A stretch of DNA of 64,000 nucleotides from Enterococcus moraviensis ATCC BAA-383 (GCF_000407445.1 NZ_ASWB01000002.1:682001-746000); one strand, 5' to 3'; positions 34,728 to 44,232 are shown, numbered from the stretch's first letter. Numbers and translations are program-made. Notes: generated by a model from the sequence alone, not told the origin.

Positions 34728-36230
34728 ATGGAAATGTTCGATAAAGATTTACGTTCTGTTCAAGAAGCCCGCGATTTGACACGTAAAGGGAAAGAAGCCG
34801 CAGATAAAATCGCAGCTTTTTCAGAAGAACAAATTGATCAAATTTTACAAAGTATGAAGACAGCGGCGAGTAAATATGCTGTTGGTTTGGCTGAACGAGC
34901 GGTCGAAGAAACAGGTTTTGGTAAAGTAATGGATAAAACATACAAAAACCATGCGGCATCACACTTACTATATGAAGAAATCAAAAACGAGAAAACAATT
35001 GGCATCATAGCAGAAAACCCTGAAAAAGGCACATTTGATGTGGCAGAACCAGTTGGCTTAGTTTTAGGGATCATTCCTTCCACTAATCCGACCTCAACGG
35101 TTATTTTTAAAGCGATGATCGCATTAAAATCAAGAAATGCCATTGTTTTGTCACCACATCCGACAGCGGTTGGGTGTACCAAAAAAGCGGCCGACTTATT
35201 AAACCGTGCTGCTGTAGCAGCAGGAGCACCAGATGACATCATTAGTTGCTTGTCTATTCCAACAATGGCTGGCACTAACGAATTACTCCATGCTAAAGAA
35301 GTGAGCCTGATCATCGCAACAGGTGGTCCTGGAATGGTGAAAGCCGCATATAGTTCAGGAAAACCAGCCTTAGGCGTAGGTGCGGGGAATTCACCAGCCT
35401 ATATCGAGCGAACAGCTGATGTAAAAAGTGCAGTAGCAAAAATCATAGCCTCTAAAACATTCGATAATGGGACTATTTGCGCATCTGAGCAATCGATTAT
35501 CTGCGAAGAAGTCAATAAAGACTCTGTCATTAGAGAGTTAAAAGCGCAAGGTGGCTATTTTATGTCAGAAGTAGAAACAGATAAAGTCTGTAAATTACTC
35601 TTCAAAAATGGCTATGCTATGAATGCAAAATTTGTGGGAAGAGCTGCAACAGTCATCGCTGAAGCGGCAGGAATTAGCGTTCCAGCAGAAACGAAAGTCT
35701 TGATTGGTCCACAAGGCGGTGTTGGACAAGGCTATCCTTTATCCTTTGAAAAACTTACAACAGTTTTAGCCTTTTATGTTGTTAATAATTGGGAAGAAGC
35801 CTGTGATCTAAGTATTCAATTATTGCAAAATGGGATTGGGCATACGATGAGTTTACACACCAATGACCGTGATATCGTACTAAAATTTGCCGCTAAACCT
35901 GCTTCACGAATTTTAGTCAACACAGGAGGTAGCCAAGGTGGAACAGGAATCAGTACAGGATTACCGATTTCGTTTACCTTAGGTTGTGGCACTTTTGGTG
36001 GTAGTTCAGTCTCAGAAAACGTTGGACCAAAACATCTATTAAACATCAAAAAAGTGGCATATGGATTAAAAGAAGTCACTACATTAGTACAAGACGATCC
36101 AACTTTTACTTACGGAAAAACAGAAGCAACTATAACGACATCATTGCCGACAGAGAACAAGACAATCAATGATACGGATGTAGAAAAATTAGCGAATGTC
36201 GTTCGCCAAGTCTTAGCAAGTATGAATTAA
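34728..36230 (+). CDS. CoA-acylating acetaldehyde dehydrogenase (CutF/EutE/PduP-like)
   Basis: 500 aa. Catalytic C251 in FDNGTICASEQ, with the GVGAGNSPAYIE and IPSTNPTSTVIFKAMIALKSRNA segments of acylating aldehyde dehydrogenases. Converts acetaldehyde, CoA and NAD+ to acetyl-CoA. The first 18 residues (DKDLRSVQEARDLTRKG) form an amphipathic helix of the kind that targets enzymes to shells. A cysteine-less relative is encoded at 24407. Confidence 0.94.
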   Translation: MEMFDKDLRSVQEARDLTRKGKEAADKIAAFSEEQIDQILQSMKTAASKYAVGLAERAVEETGFGKVMDKTYKNHAASHLLYEEIKNEKTIGIIAENPEKGTFDVAEPVGLVLGIIPSTNPTSTVIFKAMIALKSRNAIVLSPHPTAVGCTKKAADLLNRAAVAAGAPDDIISCLSIPTMAGTNELLHAKEVSLIIATGGPGMVKAAYSSGKPALGVGAGNSPAYIERTADVKSAVAKIIASKTFDNGTICASEQSIICEEVNKDSVIRELKAQGGYFMSEVETDKVCKLLFKNGYAMNAKFVGRAATVIAEAAGISVPAETKVLIGPQGGVGQGYPLSFEKLTTVLAFYVVNNWEEACDLSIQLLQNGIGHTMSLHTNDRDIVLKFAAKPASRILVNTGGSQGGTGISTGLPISFTLGCGTFGGSSVSENVGPKHLLNIKKVAYGLKEVTTLVQDDPTFTYGKTEATITTSLPTENKTINDTDVEKLANVVRQVLASMN

Positions 36231-36241
36231 CTGGAAAAGGA

Positions 36242-36913
36242 ATGATGAAGTTGGATAATTATGAAGAGTTACTGGGGAAATTGCTAGAGAAATTGGCTGA
36301 ACCAAACCAAACTCAAACAACAACAGTGTCGAAACCTCGACGAATTCCAGTAGGTATCTCAAATCGCCATATCCACTTATCTCAAAAAGAGGTGGAAAAA
36401 TTATTTGGTCACGATTATCAATTAACAAAATTGAAGGATCTGTCTCAACCAGGACAATTTGCCTGTAAAGAAACAGTGATGATTTGCGGACCAAAAGGTG
36501 CAATAGAAAAAGTACGCATTCTAGGTCCTGTGAGAAAACAAACTCAAGTAGAAATTTTACAAAGTGATTCTTTTAAACTAGGCGTCAAAGCTCCTTTGCG
36601 TTTGTCTGGCGATTTAACTGGATCAGGGAGCGTAACGCTGATTGGTCCTAAAGGATCTGCCGAAATCATTGAAGGCGTGATTGTCGCAAAACGTCATATT
36701 CATATGTTGCCAAACGAGGCAAGTCAATTTGGTGTACATGACGGTGAGTCTGTCACAATTGAATTACCAGGTGAACGAGGCGGCAGTTTAGCGAATGTTA
36801 TTATTCGAGCGGTCAAAAATTCGGGGTTAGAATGCCACATTGATACAGAAGAAGCAAATGCACTTGGGTTAACACCCAATACTGAAATTGTGATCAAAAA
36901 AAATAATATATAG
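36242..36913 (+). CDS. pduL: PduL-type phosphate acyltransferase
   Basis: 223 aa. The two zinc-binding HxH motifs are in VGISNRHIHLS and VAKRHIHMLP, each in a PduL repeat. Residues 2-20 (MKLDNYEELLGKLLEKLAE) form a short helix before a linker, an encapsulation-peptide pattern. Converts acetyl-CoA to acetyl phosphate and recycles CoA inside the compartment. Confidence 0.93.
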   Translation: MMKLDNYEELLGKLLEKLAEPNQTQTTTVSKPRRIPVGISNRHIHLSQKEVEKLFGHDYQLTKLKDLSQPGQFACKETVMICGPKGAIEKVRILGPVRKQTQVEILQSDSFKLGVKAPLRLSGDLTGSGSVTLIGPKGSAEIIEGVIVAKRHIHMLPNEASQFGVHDGESVTIELPGERGGSLANVIIRAVKNSGLECHIDTEEANALGLTPNTEIVIKKNNI

Positions 36914-36933
36914 AATCTTAGGAGGAAATTATA

Positions 36934-37218
36934 ATGAAATCAGATGCACTAGGAATGGTCGAAACAAAAGGATTAATCGGTTCAATTGAGGCGGCAGACG
37001 CAATGGTCAAAGCGGCTAACGTATCATTAGTAGGAAAAGAGTTAGTTGGTGGCGGAATCGTAACGGTTATGGTACGTGGAGATGTTGGTGCTGTAAAAGC
37101 AGCAACAGATGCAGGAGCTGCAGCGGCACAACGAGTGGGTGAACTATTATCTGTTCATGTCATCCCACGTCCACATTCAGAAGTTGAAACTATTTTACCG
37201 ATGACACAAGCACAATAA
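36934..37218 (+). CDS. BMC-H shell protein, second near-identical copy
   Basis: 94 aa after AGGAGG. Same protein as the one at 22161 except for six substitutions and the last residues (MTQAQ instead of NR). Last gene of the operon, closed by a terminator 10 bases later. Confidence 0.93.
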   Translation: MKSDALGMVETKGLIGSIEAADAMVKAANVSLVGKELVGGGIVTVMVRGDVGAVKAATDAGAAAAQRVGELLSVHVIPRPHSEVETILPMTQAQ

Positions 37219-37227
37219 CGAAAATCT

Positions 37228-37272
37228 AAAAGAGGCGAAACACTGATAACCGTTATGTGTTTCGTCTTTTTT
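37228..37272 (+). terminator. Terminator of the cut operon
   Basis: GGCGAAACAC (37234-37243) pairs with GTGTTTCGTC (37257-37266), then a T run. The next gene starts only 24 bases further and may rely on read-through or a promoter inside this stretch. Confidence 0.75.
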
Positions 37273-37295
37273 ACTCAATAAACTGGAGGGACAAA

Positions 37296-38627
37296 ATGAG
37301 ACGAACAATTATTATTGGTTCAAACCATGCCGGGATCGCAGCTGCCAATACATTACTTGCGCATTATCCAGATCAAGAAGTCACGATGATCGAGCAAAAT
37401 TCAAACCTAAGCTATTTAGGTTGTGGAACAGCACTTTGGGTCGGCAGACAAATTGAATCATCAGATCAGCTCTTTTACGCTACTAAGGAAGAATTTGAAG
37501 CGAAAGGTGCAAGCATTTATTTAGAAACAGCAGTTGAAAGAATTGATTTTTACGCTAAAAAGGTCTTTTGTAAAGACAGTAACGGAACAACCTTTTATAA
37601 GGAATATGACAAGTTGATTTTAGCGACAGGTTCTATTCCAATAGCGCCCCAAATACCAGGCAATACCTTAGAAAACATTCATTTTTTAAAGAAATTTCAA
37701 GACGGACAAGCCGTGGATAAGTTAGTAGGATTGACTTCAATCAGAAAAGTAGCAGTTATCGGCGCGGGTTATATTGGGGGTGAAATCGCTGAAGCGATCA
37801 AGCGTCGTGGAAAGGATGTACTTCTGTTTGATGGTGCACCACGCTCACTGTCAAACTACTATGACCCAGAGTTTACAGATGAAATGGATCGTAATTTATC
37901 TGTAAACGGTATTGAACTACATTTTGATGAAATCGCCACTGCTTATAAAGGCTCAAACAAAGTGGAAAAAATCGTAACGAATAAAGGGGAATATGCAGTT
38001 GATTTAGTAATTAACGCGATAGGCTTCTTACCCAATAATAGCTTAGGGAAAAGCAACTTAGAATTATTTGAAAATGGTGCTTATCTTGTGGATGAAAATC
38101 AGCAAACTAGTGATCCTTCTGTTTATGCGGTAGGAGATTGCGCAACTCTTTACTCTAACGCATTAAGAAAAATGACATATATTGCATTGGCAACGAACGC
38201 TGTACGCTCTGGGATCGTCGCAGGTCATAATGTTGGTGGAACGCCACTGGCATCAAGCGGCGTACAAGGATCAAATGGGATCTCTATTTTTGGTTTAAAT
38301 ATGGTTTCAACAGGTCTGTCAGTAGAAGCAGCCAAAAAGCATCAGCTTGAGGTGTTATATACAGATTACACCGATTTGCAAAAACCAGCGTTTATGACGG
38401 AGAATCATTCGGTTGCAATTCGTATTGTTTATGAAAAAGAGACACGACGTATAGTCGGTGCACAAATGTCATCACGTGCAGATATTTCTATGGCGATCCA
38501 TCTATTTTCCCTTGCAATACAAAAAAATCTTACTATTGATGAACTAAAACTGCTCGATTTGTTCTTTTTACCCCATTTTAATCAACCATATAATTATATT
38601 ACGATGGCTGCCTTGAATGCTGAATAG
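37296..38627 (+). CDS. FAD-dependent NADH oxidase / CoA-disulfide reductase family
   Basis: 443 aa; ATG at 37296 has CTGGAGGG before it; an in-frame start 39 bases upstream overlaps the terminator. FAD-binding IIIGSNHAGIAAAN, redox cysteine C43 in LSYLGCGTALW, NAD-binding VIGAGYIGGE and FAD loop VYAVGDCA define the NADH oxidase/peroxidase group. It could recycle NAD+ with oxygen. Position suggests, but does not prove, a link with the anaerobic choline pathway. Confidence 0.88.
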   Translation: MRRTIIIGSNHAGIAAANTLLAHYPDQEVTMIEQNSNLSYLGCGTALWVGRQIESSDQLFYATKEEFEAKGASIYLETAVERIDFYAKKVFCKDSNGTTFYKEYDKLILATGSIPIAPQIPGNTLENIHFLKKFQDGQAVDKLVGLTSIRKVAVIGAGYIGGEIAEAIKRRGKDVLLFDGAPRSLSNYYDPEFTDEMDRNLSVNGIELHFDEIATAYKGSNKVEKIVTNKGEYAVDLVINAIGFLPNNSLGKSNLELFENGAYLVDENQQTSDPSVYAVGDCATLYSNALRKMTYIALATNAVRSGIVAGHNVGGTPLASSGVQGSNGISIFGLNMVSTGLSVEAAKKHQLEVLYTDYTDLQKPAFMTENHSVAIRIVYEKETRRIVGAQMSSRADISMAIHLFSLAIQKNLTIDELKLLDLFFLPHFNQPYNYITMAALNAE

Positions 38628-38692
38628 ATGGTGGTATTCGTATAATATAAAAATCTTCCAATCAGCAGAAAAAATAGAAAATCTAGTCGCGT

Positions 38693-38744
38693 TGTACTGA
38701 CCCCCAAAAGTTAGACCTGAAAATCTAACTTTTGGAGGTTTTTT
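38693..38744 (+). terminator. Terminator, possibly derived from an insertion sequence end
   Basis: CCAAAAGTTAGA (38704-38715) pairs perfectly with TCTAACTTTTGG (38724-38735), then AGG and a T run. The left side (TGTACTGACCCCC from 38693) looks like the tip of IS150-type elements, but no transposase or right end is present. Confidence 0.7.
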
Positions 38745-38840
38745 ATTTATCATTTCATCCAAAAATACAATAGAATAGAGAACACTTTTTTAACTTTTTT
38801 AAATAAAACCGTATTCATTTATTTTTTTGAATCAATCCTA

Positions 38841-38905
38841 TTGACATCAAAAGCTATTTGCGTTAATATCAAACAGCATTAGTTACTAATACTGTTAGCT
38901 ATTAA
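38841..38905 (+). promoter_or_regulatory. Promoter with twin MarR-type operators
   Basis: TTGACA (38841-38846), 17-base spacer, TAATAT (38864-38869). Just downstream are TTAGTTACTAA (38879-38889) and TTAGCTATTAA (38895-38905), each a near palindrome, 16 bases apart. They probably bind the MarR protein encoded next, giving self-repression of the efflux operon. Confidence 0.65.
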
Positions 38906-38942
38906 TGGTGGAAGTAATTATTTTGAAAAAAGGAGGAGTCAT

Positions 38943-39389
38943 ATGTCATACGCAGAAGAAGCCGAACAAGAGCTGATGCGACTAATGGTTCAAAATCGGC
39001 ATAGTGCTTTTAGTAGACTAGAAAAAAGCAATCAGGGTGAAAGTATCGTGATCAAATTTCTCGCGCGGTATGGTGAACCTACTAGTCCAAAACACCTAGC
39101 TGAATCACTGAACTTATCTAGCGCGCGTATTGCTGTAGTTTTAGGTAGTTTAGAAAAAAAAGGGCAAATCGAACGTAAGATGGATCCGGATGATCGCCGC
39201 CGTATCAATGTTACCTTGACCGATTGCGGAAAAAAAGCAGCAAAGCTACAAAAGAAAGAAATGCGTGATAAGATTGTGCAGATTTTTAAACTAATGGGAG
39301 AAACAGAGACGAAACAGTTCATCGAGCTGACTGCGAAATTCGTAGACTACTCCCAACAAATTTCCCAGAAAGAGGAAGGTGACCAATAG
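38943..39389 (+). CDS. MarR family transcriptional repressor
   Basis: 148 aa after AAGGAGG. Winged helix with recognition helix around LAESLNLSSARIAVVLGSLEKKG and wing MDPDDRRRINVTLTDCGKK, the MarR hallmark. Stop codon overlaps the GTG start of the ABC gene. Likely senses a toxic compound and releases the twin operators upstream. Confidence 0.9.
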   Translation: MSYAEEAEQELMRLMVQNRHSAFSRLEKSNQGESIVIKFLARYGEPTSPKHLAESLNLSSARIAVVLGSLEKKGQIERKMDPDDRRRINVTLTDCGKKAAKLQKKEMRDKIVQIFKLMGETETKQFIELTAKFVDYSQQISQKEEGDQ

Positions 39390-41770
39390 TGAAGATTTTC
39401 AAATATCTCGGCAAATACTGGTATGCGGTCATCGCAGTTCTTGTGCTTTTAGTTGTACAGGCAAATAGTGATTTAAGCTTACCAAAATTAACATCGGGTA
39501 TCGTCGATGTCGGTATTCAACAAGGAGGGCTTGAATATTCCACACCTGAAAAAATCAGGAAAACAACTCTTCAGGGAATCGAAATGTTCATGACAGATGA
39601 TGAGAAAAAAACAATTGAAGACAATTACAAACTGTCGACTGAAAAAATCGATGGAAAAGAAGTTGAAGTGTATAAACTAAACCTTCAAGAAGATATGACA
39701 GAAGCAAAATTAGCAGACATCTTTAATCTACCAATGATGATGCTGGCTTCATCTCAATCAAAAGACTCATCAAGCGCAGGTGAAGCAAAAGGAATCATCG
39801 AGGACTATAAAAAAATCGGTGAAGACGCTACTAAAGCAAAAAAACTTGGTGAAGAAGCCACAACTTTAGGGGAGCAAGCTAAAGAAGCTGGTACGGCGGC
39901 TGCTTCTGCGACAGATGCAGCAACAGCAATGGAACAAGGACAAGAAGCGCAAGAATTGGCTACCCAAGCGCAAGCCAAAGGTGCTGAAGCCAAACAGCTA
40001 GCTGATTCAATTAAAACAACGACAGATGCAATGCCAGCTAAAGTTGAATCTGCACGTAAGGAAACAAAAAAAAGCTTAGGTGATCTAGGTGAAGATTCAA
40101 TGAAAACGGTTGGTATTCAACTAACACTTGCTGAATATAAAGCATTAGATATGAATACGCAACAAATCCAAACAGATTATATGGTCAAAACAGGAACGAA
40201 AATGGTTCTTTTAACGCTTGTCTCAGCGGTTGCTGCGATAATTGTTGGATTGATTGCCTCTCTCGTGGCCGCATCTGTTGGTAGAAATTTGCGCGTTGGT
40301 CAATATGAAAAGACCTTGCAATTTTCAAATACTGAAATGGAAAAATTTTCTCCTGCCTCATTGATCACACGTAATACAAATGATATCCAACAAATGCAAA
40401 TGGGAATTGTGATGATCATGCGTATCGTTTTATACGCACCGATCTTAGGTATTGGTGGAATCTATAATGTTTACCAAACAGGAACAGGCATGGGCTGGAT
40501 CGTTGGAGTTGCAGTAGCTGCAGTTCTAGTTTTAGTATTGAGCTTGTTATTAACAACAATGCCTAAATTCAAGGCTTTACAAAATTTAGTGGATAGAGTG
40601 AACTTAGTTTCTCGTGAAATTATCACAGGTTTGCCTGTCATTCGTGCCTTTTCTCGTGAAAAATTTGAAGAAAAACGTTTTGACCGTGCCAACACAGATT
40701 TAATGAAAACTCAATTATTCGTTAACCGTGCAATGTCGATCATGATGCCAGTAATGATGCTATTAATGAATGGTATTTCCGTATTGATTGTTTGGGTCGG
40801 TGGACATAACATGAACAACGGTCAACTTCAAGTTGGGGATATGATGGCGTTTATCACGTATACGATGCAAATCGTTATGGCCTTTATGATGTTGTCTATG
40901 GTTTCGATCATTCTACCTCGTGCCAATGTTGCAGCTGGTCGTGTTGAAGAAGTCCTTGAAACAGAACCAACAATCAAAGATCCTGAACATCCTAAAGATG
41001 ATCATGACTTTAAAGGTGAAGTGAAATTTGAAGGCGTAGAATTCCGCTATGGTGATGCAGATGAAGATGTTTTACATCACATCAATTTTACGGCTAAACC
41101 AGGGCAAACAACGGCCTTGATTGGTTCAACTGGTTCAGGAAAATCAACAATCGTAAACTTGATTCCACGTTTATTTGATGTAACGGGTGGAAGAATCACG
41201 ATCGATGGAATTGATATACGCGAAATGAGTTTGCATAAATTACATGAAATTATTGGGTTTGTGCCACAAAAAGGAATTTTATTCTCAGGTGATATTGCGT
41301 CTAATATCAAATTTGGGGATGCTGCTATCACGGATGCTCAAATGAAAAAAGCGGCTGAAATTGCCCAAGCTGAAGAATTTATCGATTCTAACGAAAAAGG
41401 CTATGATCGTGAAATTTCTCAAGGCGGAACAAATGTTTCTGGTGGACAAAAACAACGTTTATCTATTGCTCGAGCTTTGGCGAAAAACCCTAAGATCTTA
41501 ATCTTTGATGACTCATTTTCAGCACTTGACAATAAAACAGATGTGGCTTTGCGTAAAGCATTATCTGAAAACATCAAAGGTGCGACACAAATCATTGTTG
41601 CTCAAAAAATCTCAACGATTCTTCACGCAGATAATATTATCGTTCTAAATGAAGGCCGTGTTGTCGATCATGGAACACACGACGAATTAATGAAAACATC
41701 CACTGTCTATCAAGAAATTGCCCAATCACAATTGAGCAATGCTGAATTAGGCATAGAAGAAGCTGAGTAG
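39389..41770 (+). CDS. ABC multidrug exporter subunit with large Ala-rich extracellular insert
   Basis: 793 aa from a GTG; normal half-transporters are near 580. Between the first membrane segment (about 10-28) and the second (from about 272) lie some 230 residues, including an Ala/Glu/Lys/Gln-rich coiled-coil stretch (about 150-215). ATPase: GSTGSGKST, signature VSGGQKQ, Walker B ILIFDDS with Asp where the catalytic Glu belongs, and Gln in place of the switch His (IIVAQKIST). This is the degenerate half of a heterodimer with the next gene's product. Confidence 0.88.
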   Translation: MKIFKYLGKYWYAVIAVLVLLVVQANSDLSLPKLTSGIVDVGIQQGGLEYSTPEKIRKTTLQGIEMFMTDDEKKTIEDNYKLSTEKIDGKEVEVYKLNLQEDMTEAKLADIFNLPMMMLASSQSKDSSSAGEAKGIIEDYKKIGEDATKAKKLGEEATTLGEQAKEAGTAAASATDAATAMEQGQEAQELATQAQAKGAEAKQLADSIKTTTDAMPAKVESARKETKKSLGDLGEDSMKTVGIQLTLAEYKALDMNTQQIQTDYMVKTGTKMVLLTLVSAVAAIIVGLIASLVAASVGRNLRVGQYEKTLQFSNTEMEKFSPASLITRNTNDIQQMQMGIVMIMRIVLYAPILGIGGIYNVYQTGTGMGWIVGVAVAAVLVLVLSLLLTTMPKFKALQNLVDRVNLVSREIITGLPVIRAFSREKFEEKRFDRANTDLMKTQLFVNRAMSIMMPVMMLLMNGISVLIVWVGGHNMNNGQLQVGDMMAFITYTMQIVMAFMMLSMVSIILPRANVAAGRVEEVLETEPTIKDPEHPKDDHDFKGEVKFEGVEFRYGDADEDVLHHINFTAKPGQTTALIGSTGSGKSTIVNLIPRLFDVTGGRITIDGIDIREMSLHKLHEIIGFVPQKGILFSGDIASNIKFGDAAITDAQMKKAAEIAQAEEFIDSNEKGYDREISQGGTNVSGGQKQRLSIARALAKNPKILIFDDSFSALDNKTDVALRKALSENIKGATQIIVAQKISTILHADNIIVLNEGRVVDHGTHDELMKTSTVYQEIAQSQLSNAELGIEEAE

Positions 41771-41786
41771 GGAGGAGCGAAGAATA

Positions 41787-43628
41787 ATGGCAGAACAAAC
41801 AAAAAATCGCCCTCGTGGCGGCCGCGGACCTGGACAAGGCGCTCCAGTAGAAAAAGCCAAAGACTTTAAAGGAACACTAAAAAAATTAATCTCCTATATT
41901 GGTGCTTATAAAATACCCGTTTTCTTTGTAATGATCTTTGCAATTGCTTCAACCGTATTTAATATCTGGGGTCCTAAAATTTTATCACAAGCGATCACAG
42001 AATTATTCAACGGCTTAATCAAAAAATACCAAGGAACCGGTGGCATTGATTTTGATAAAATCGGCGGTATTCTATTATTCATGCTAGGTTTATACCTAGT
42101 GGCATCTGCTTTTGGTATTATCCAAGGGTGGATCATGTCAACGATTTCGCAAAAAATCACATATCGCATGCGGAAAGAAATTTCAGAAAAAATCAATCGT
42201 ATGCCAATGAATTATTTTGAAAGTCGTACAACTGGTGAAGTACTTTCACGTATCACAAACGACGTAGATACACTAGGCCAATCATTAAATCAGTCAATTA
42301 CACAATTGATCACATCTGTCTTTACCATTATTGGGGTTATCGTTATGATGTTATCAATCTCTGTAAAAATGACAGGAATTGCAATTTTGATCGTACCGAT
42401 TTCAATGATCTTGATCCTAATCGTTGTAAAAAATTCACAAAAATACTTTAAGACACAACAAGAATATCTTGGTGTAATCAATGGTAAAGTGGAAGAAACA
42501 ATCGGTGGATACAATATTGTACGTTTATTCAATGATGAAGAAAACTCTCTTGAAGAATTTAAAACACAAAATGATGTCTTGTTTAAATCAGCTTGGAAAT
42601 CTCAGTTTCTATCTGGTTTGATGCAACCAATCATGAACTTTGTCGGAAACTTAGGCTATGTTGCAGTAGCAATTTTTGGTGGGATCTTAGCGTATAATGG
42701 TACGATCACTGTCGGAGATATTCAAGCATTTATCCAATATGTCCGCAACTTAACACAACCAATCGCGCAATTGGCTCAAGTATCAAATCTACTTCAATCA
42801 ATGGCTGCAGCAGCGGAACGTGTTTTTGAATTTCTTGAAGAAGATGAAGAAGCACAAACTGTACCAAATCCAGTTAAAATCGATAAAGCGAAAGGGATGG
42901 TCGATTTTGACCATGTTCGTTTCGGTTATACGCCAGATAAAATCATTATCAATGATTTCAGTTCACATGTTGATCCAGGTCAAACGGTAGCAATCGTTGG
43001 ACCAACTGGAGCTGGTAAAACGACGATGGTCAAATTATTGATGCGTTTTTACGATGTAACTTCTGGCGCCATTAAAATCGATGGGCACAATATCAAAGAC
43101 TTTAATCGTGCAGATTTACGAAAAAATATCGGGATGGTTCTACAAGATACGTGGTTATTTAAAGGAACTATCATGGAAAATCTTCGTTACGGCCGGTTAG
43201 ATGCAACAGATGAAGAAGTCTATGAAGCAGCAAAAGCTGCCCATGTTCATCACTTTATCCAAACATTACCTGGCGGATACAACATGGAATTAAATGAAGA
43301 ATCTTCAAATATTTCCCAAGGTCAAAAACAATTACTAACAATTGCTCGTGCAATTTTAGCAGACAAACCGATCTTGATCCTTGATGAAGCCACATCTTCT
43401 GTTGATACAAGAACAGAAGGCTTGATCCAAGGGGCAATGAACAACTTAATGGCTGGTCGTACGTCATTTGTTATCGCTCACCGTTTATCAACGATCAAAG
43501 ATGCAGATAAAATTCTTTATATGCAAGACGGTGATATCAAAGAACAAGGAACGCACGAAGAATTACTAGCACAAGGTGGTTATTATGCATCACTTTATAA
43601 CTCACAATTTGAAGAGTTAGACGAGTAA
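41787..43628 (+). CDS. ABC multidrug exporter, catalytic partner subunit
   Basis: 613 aa after GGGAGGAG. A basic Gly/Pro/Arg-rich N terminus, six membrane segments (35-330), ATPase GPTGAGKTT, Walker B ILILDEATSS with the catalytic Glu, H-loop VIAHRLST. Its signature motif is ISQGQKQ rather than LSGGQ. Each subunit therefore supplies what the other lacks, as in LmrCD/BmrCD-type exporters with one active site. Confidence 0.9.
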   Translation: MAEQTKNRPRGGRGPGQGAPVEKAKDFKGTLKKLISYIGAYKIPVFFVMIFAIASTVFNIWGPKILSQAITELFNGLIKKYQGTGGIDFDKIGGILLFMLGLYLVASAFGIIQGWIMSTISQKITYRMRKEISEKINRMPMNYFESRTTGEVLSRITNDVDTLGQSLNQSITQLITSVFTIIGVIVMMLSISVKMTGIAILIVPISMILILIVVKNSQKYFKTQQEYLGVINGKVEETIGGYNIVRLFNDEENSLEEFKTQNDVLFKSAWKSQFLSGLMQPIMNFVGNLGYVAVAIFGGILAYNGTITVGDIQAFIQYVRNLTQPIAQLAQVSNLLQSMAAAAERVFEFLEEDEEAQTVPNPVKIDKAKGMVDFDHVRFGYTPDKIIINDFSSHVDPGQTVAIVGPTGAGKTTMVKLLMRFYDVTSGAIKIDGHNIKDFNRADLRKNIGMVLQDTWLFKGTIMENLRYGRLDATDEEVYEAAKAAHVHHFIQTLPGGYNMELNEESSNISQGQKQLLTIARAILADKPILILDEATSSVDTRTEGLIQGAMNNLMAGRTSFVIAHRLSTIKDADKILYMQDGDIKEQGTHEELLAQGGYYASLYNSQFEELDE

Positions 43629-43640
43629 AAACGACTGAAA

Positions 43641-43683
43641 AAGAAGCACTTATCAAAATCATTTTGATAAGTGCTTCTTTTCT
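43641..43683 (+). terminator. Terminator of the efflux operon
   Basis: A perfect 19-bp stem (43641-43659 with 43661-43679) around a single base, ending in Ts. Confidence 0.9.
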
Positions 43684-43802
43684 TTACTCAAAAAATACGC
43701 TGTGAAGTTTGTTTGTTTTAAATTAAGAAAACATAAAGAGGCTTAAAATAGCTTGAAAAAAACAATTTTCAGCGTTATTATTTAAAAAAATAAATAGATA
43801 AA

Positions 43803-43970
43803 TAACCTTGTTAGGTGAGGCTCCTATACAAACATAGGCTATTGCGCAGAAACGTCGAAAGACGCCAATGTGTAAAACAGGAATTGTCGAATTAAGGCTT
43901 TTCATAAAATAGCTAAGAATAGTTCTTTACGTTGTATAGTGCTAAAACTCAGACGATGAGATTGATTAAA
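43803..43970 (+). ncRNA. M-box (ykoK) magnesium riboswitch
   Basis: Contains the conserved core in order: GTTAGGTGAGGCTCCTATAC, AGGCTATTGC, AAACGTCGAAAGACGCCAAT, AACAGG and TTAAGGCTTTT, with downstream AGCTAAGAA and the remaining helices. High Mg2+ folds this RNA and allows the terminator at 43971 to form. Usual targets are Mg2+ transporters; here the next gene is a PAP2-LytR fusion. Confidence 0.88.
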
Positions 43971-44006
43971 AGTCAAACGTCATAGGGAAACATGTTTGGC
44001 TTTTTT
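43971..44006 (+). terminator. Expression-platform terminator of the M-box
   Basis: AGTCAAAC (43971-43978) pairs with GTTTGGCT (43994-44001), one G-U, followed by TTTTT. The 225 bases from here to 44233 contain TTAGGAGTGTAA twice (about 44070 and 44125) and a GGTTTTTCT/AGAAAAACC hairpin, but no gene. Confidence 0.75.
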
Positions 44007-44232
44007 ATATTGGTAAATAGGCTGTCTATTTGCTGATTTTTTTAACGTCTAGGTACCTGCTTGTGTTTTTTAGGAGTGTAACTCGACGGAGAAATCCACC
44101 GCTGAATGTTTCACTTCTGATTGTTAGGAGTGTAAGTTCAAGCGGTTTTTCTTTGGAATCATTTGGATAGTTAGAAAAACCAGCATTGCGCTTACGCTCA
44201 TATTGAATATGAGAAATGAAGGGATTTATTAC

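Noticed and set aside
36934-37218. Assembly duplication of the 22161 shell gene
   Set aside because: Protein and nucleotide differences are scattered, the tails differ and flanks are unrelated, so they are two real genes.
39805-39993. Ala/Ser/Val-rich frame opposite the ABC exporter insert
   Set aside because: Mirror of the Ala-rich coding repeat on the other strand; no start signals.
43723-43905. 60-aa frame on the minus strand
   Set aside because: It overlaps the M-box riboswitch aptamer and has no ribosome site.
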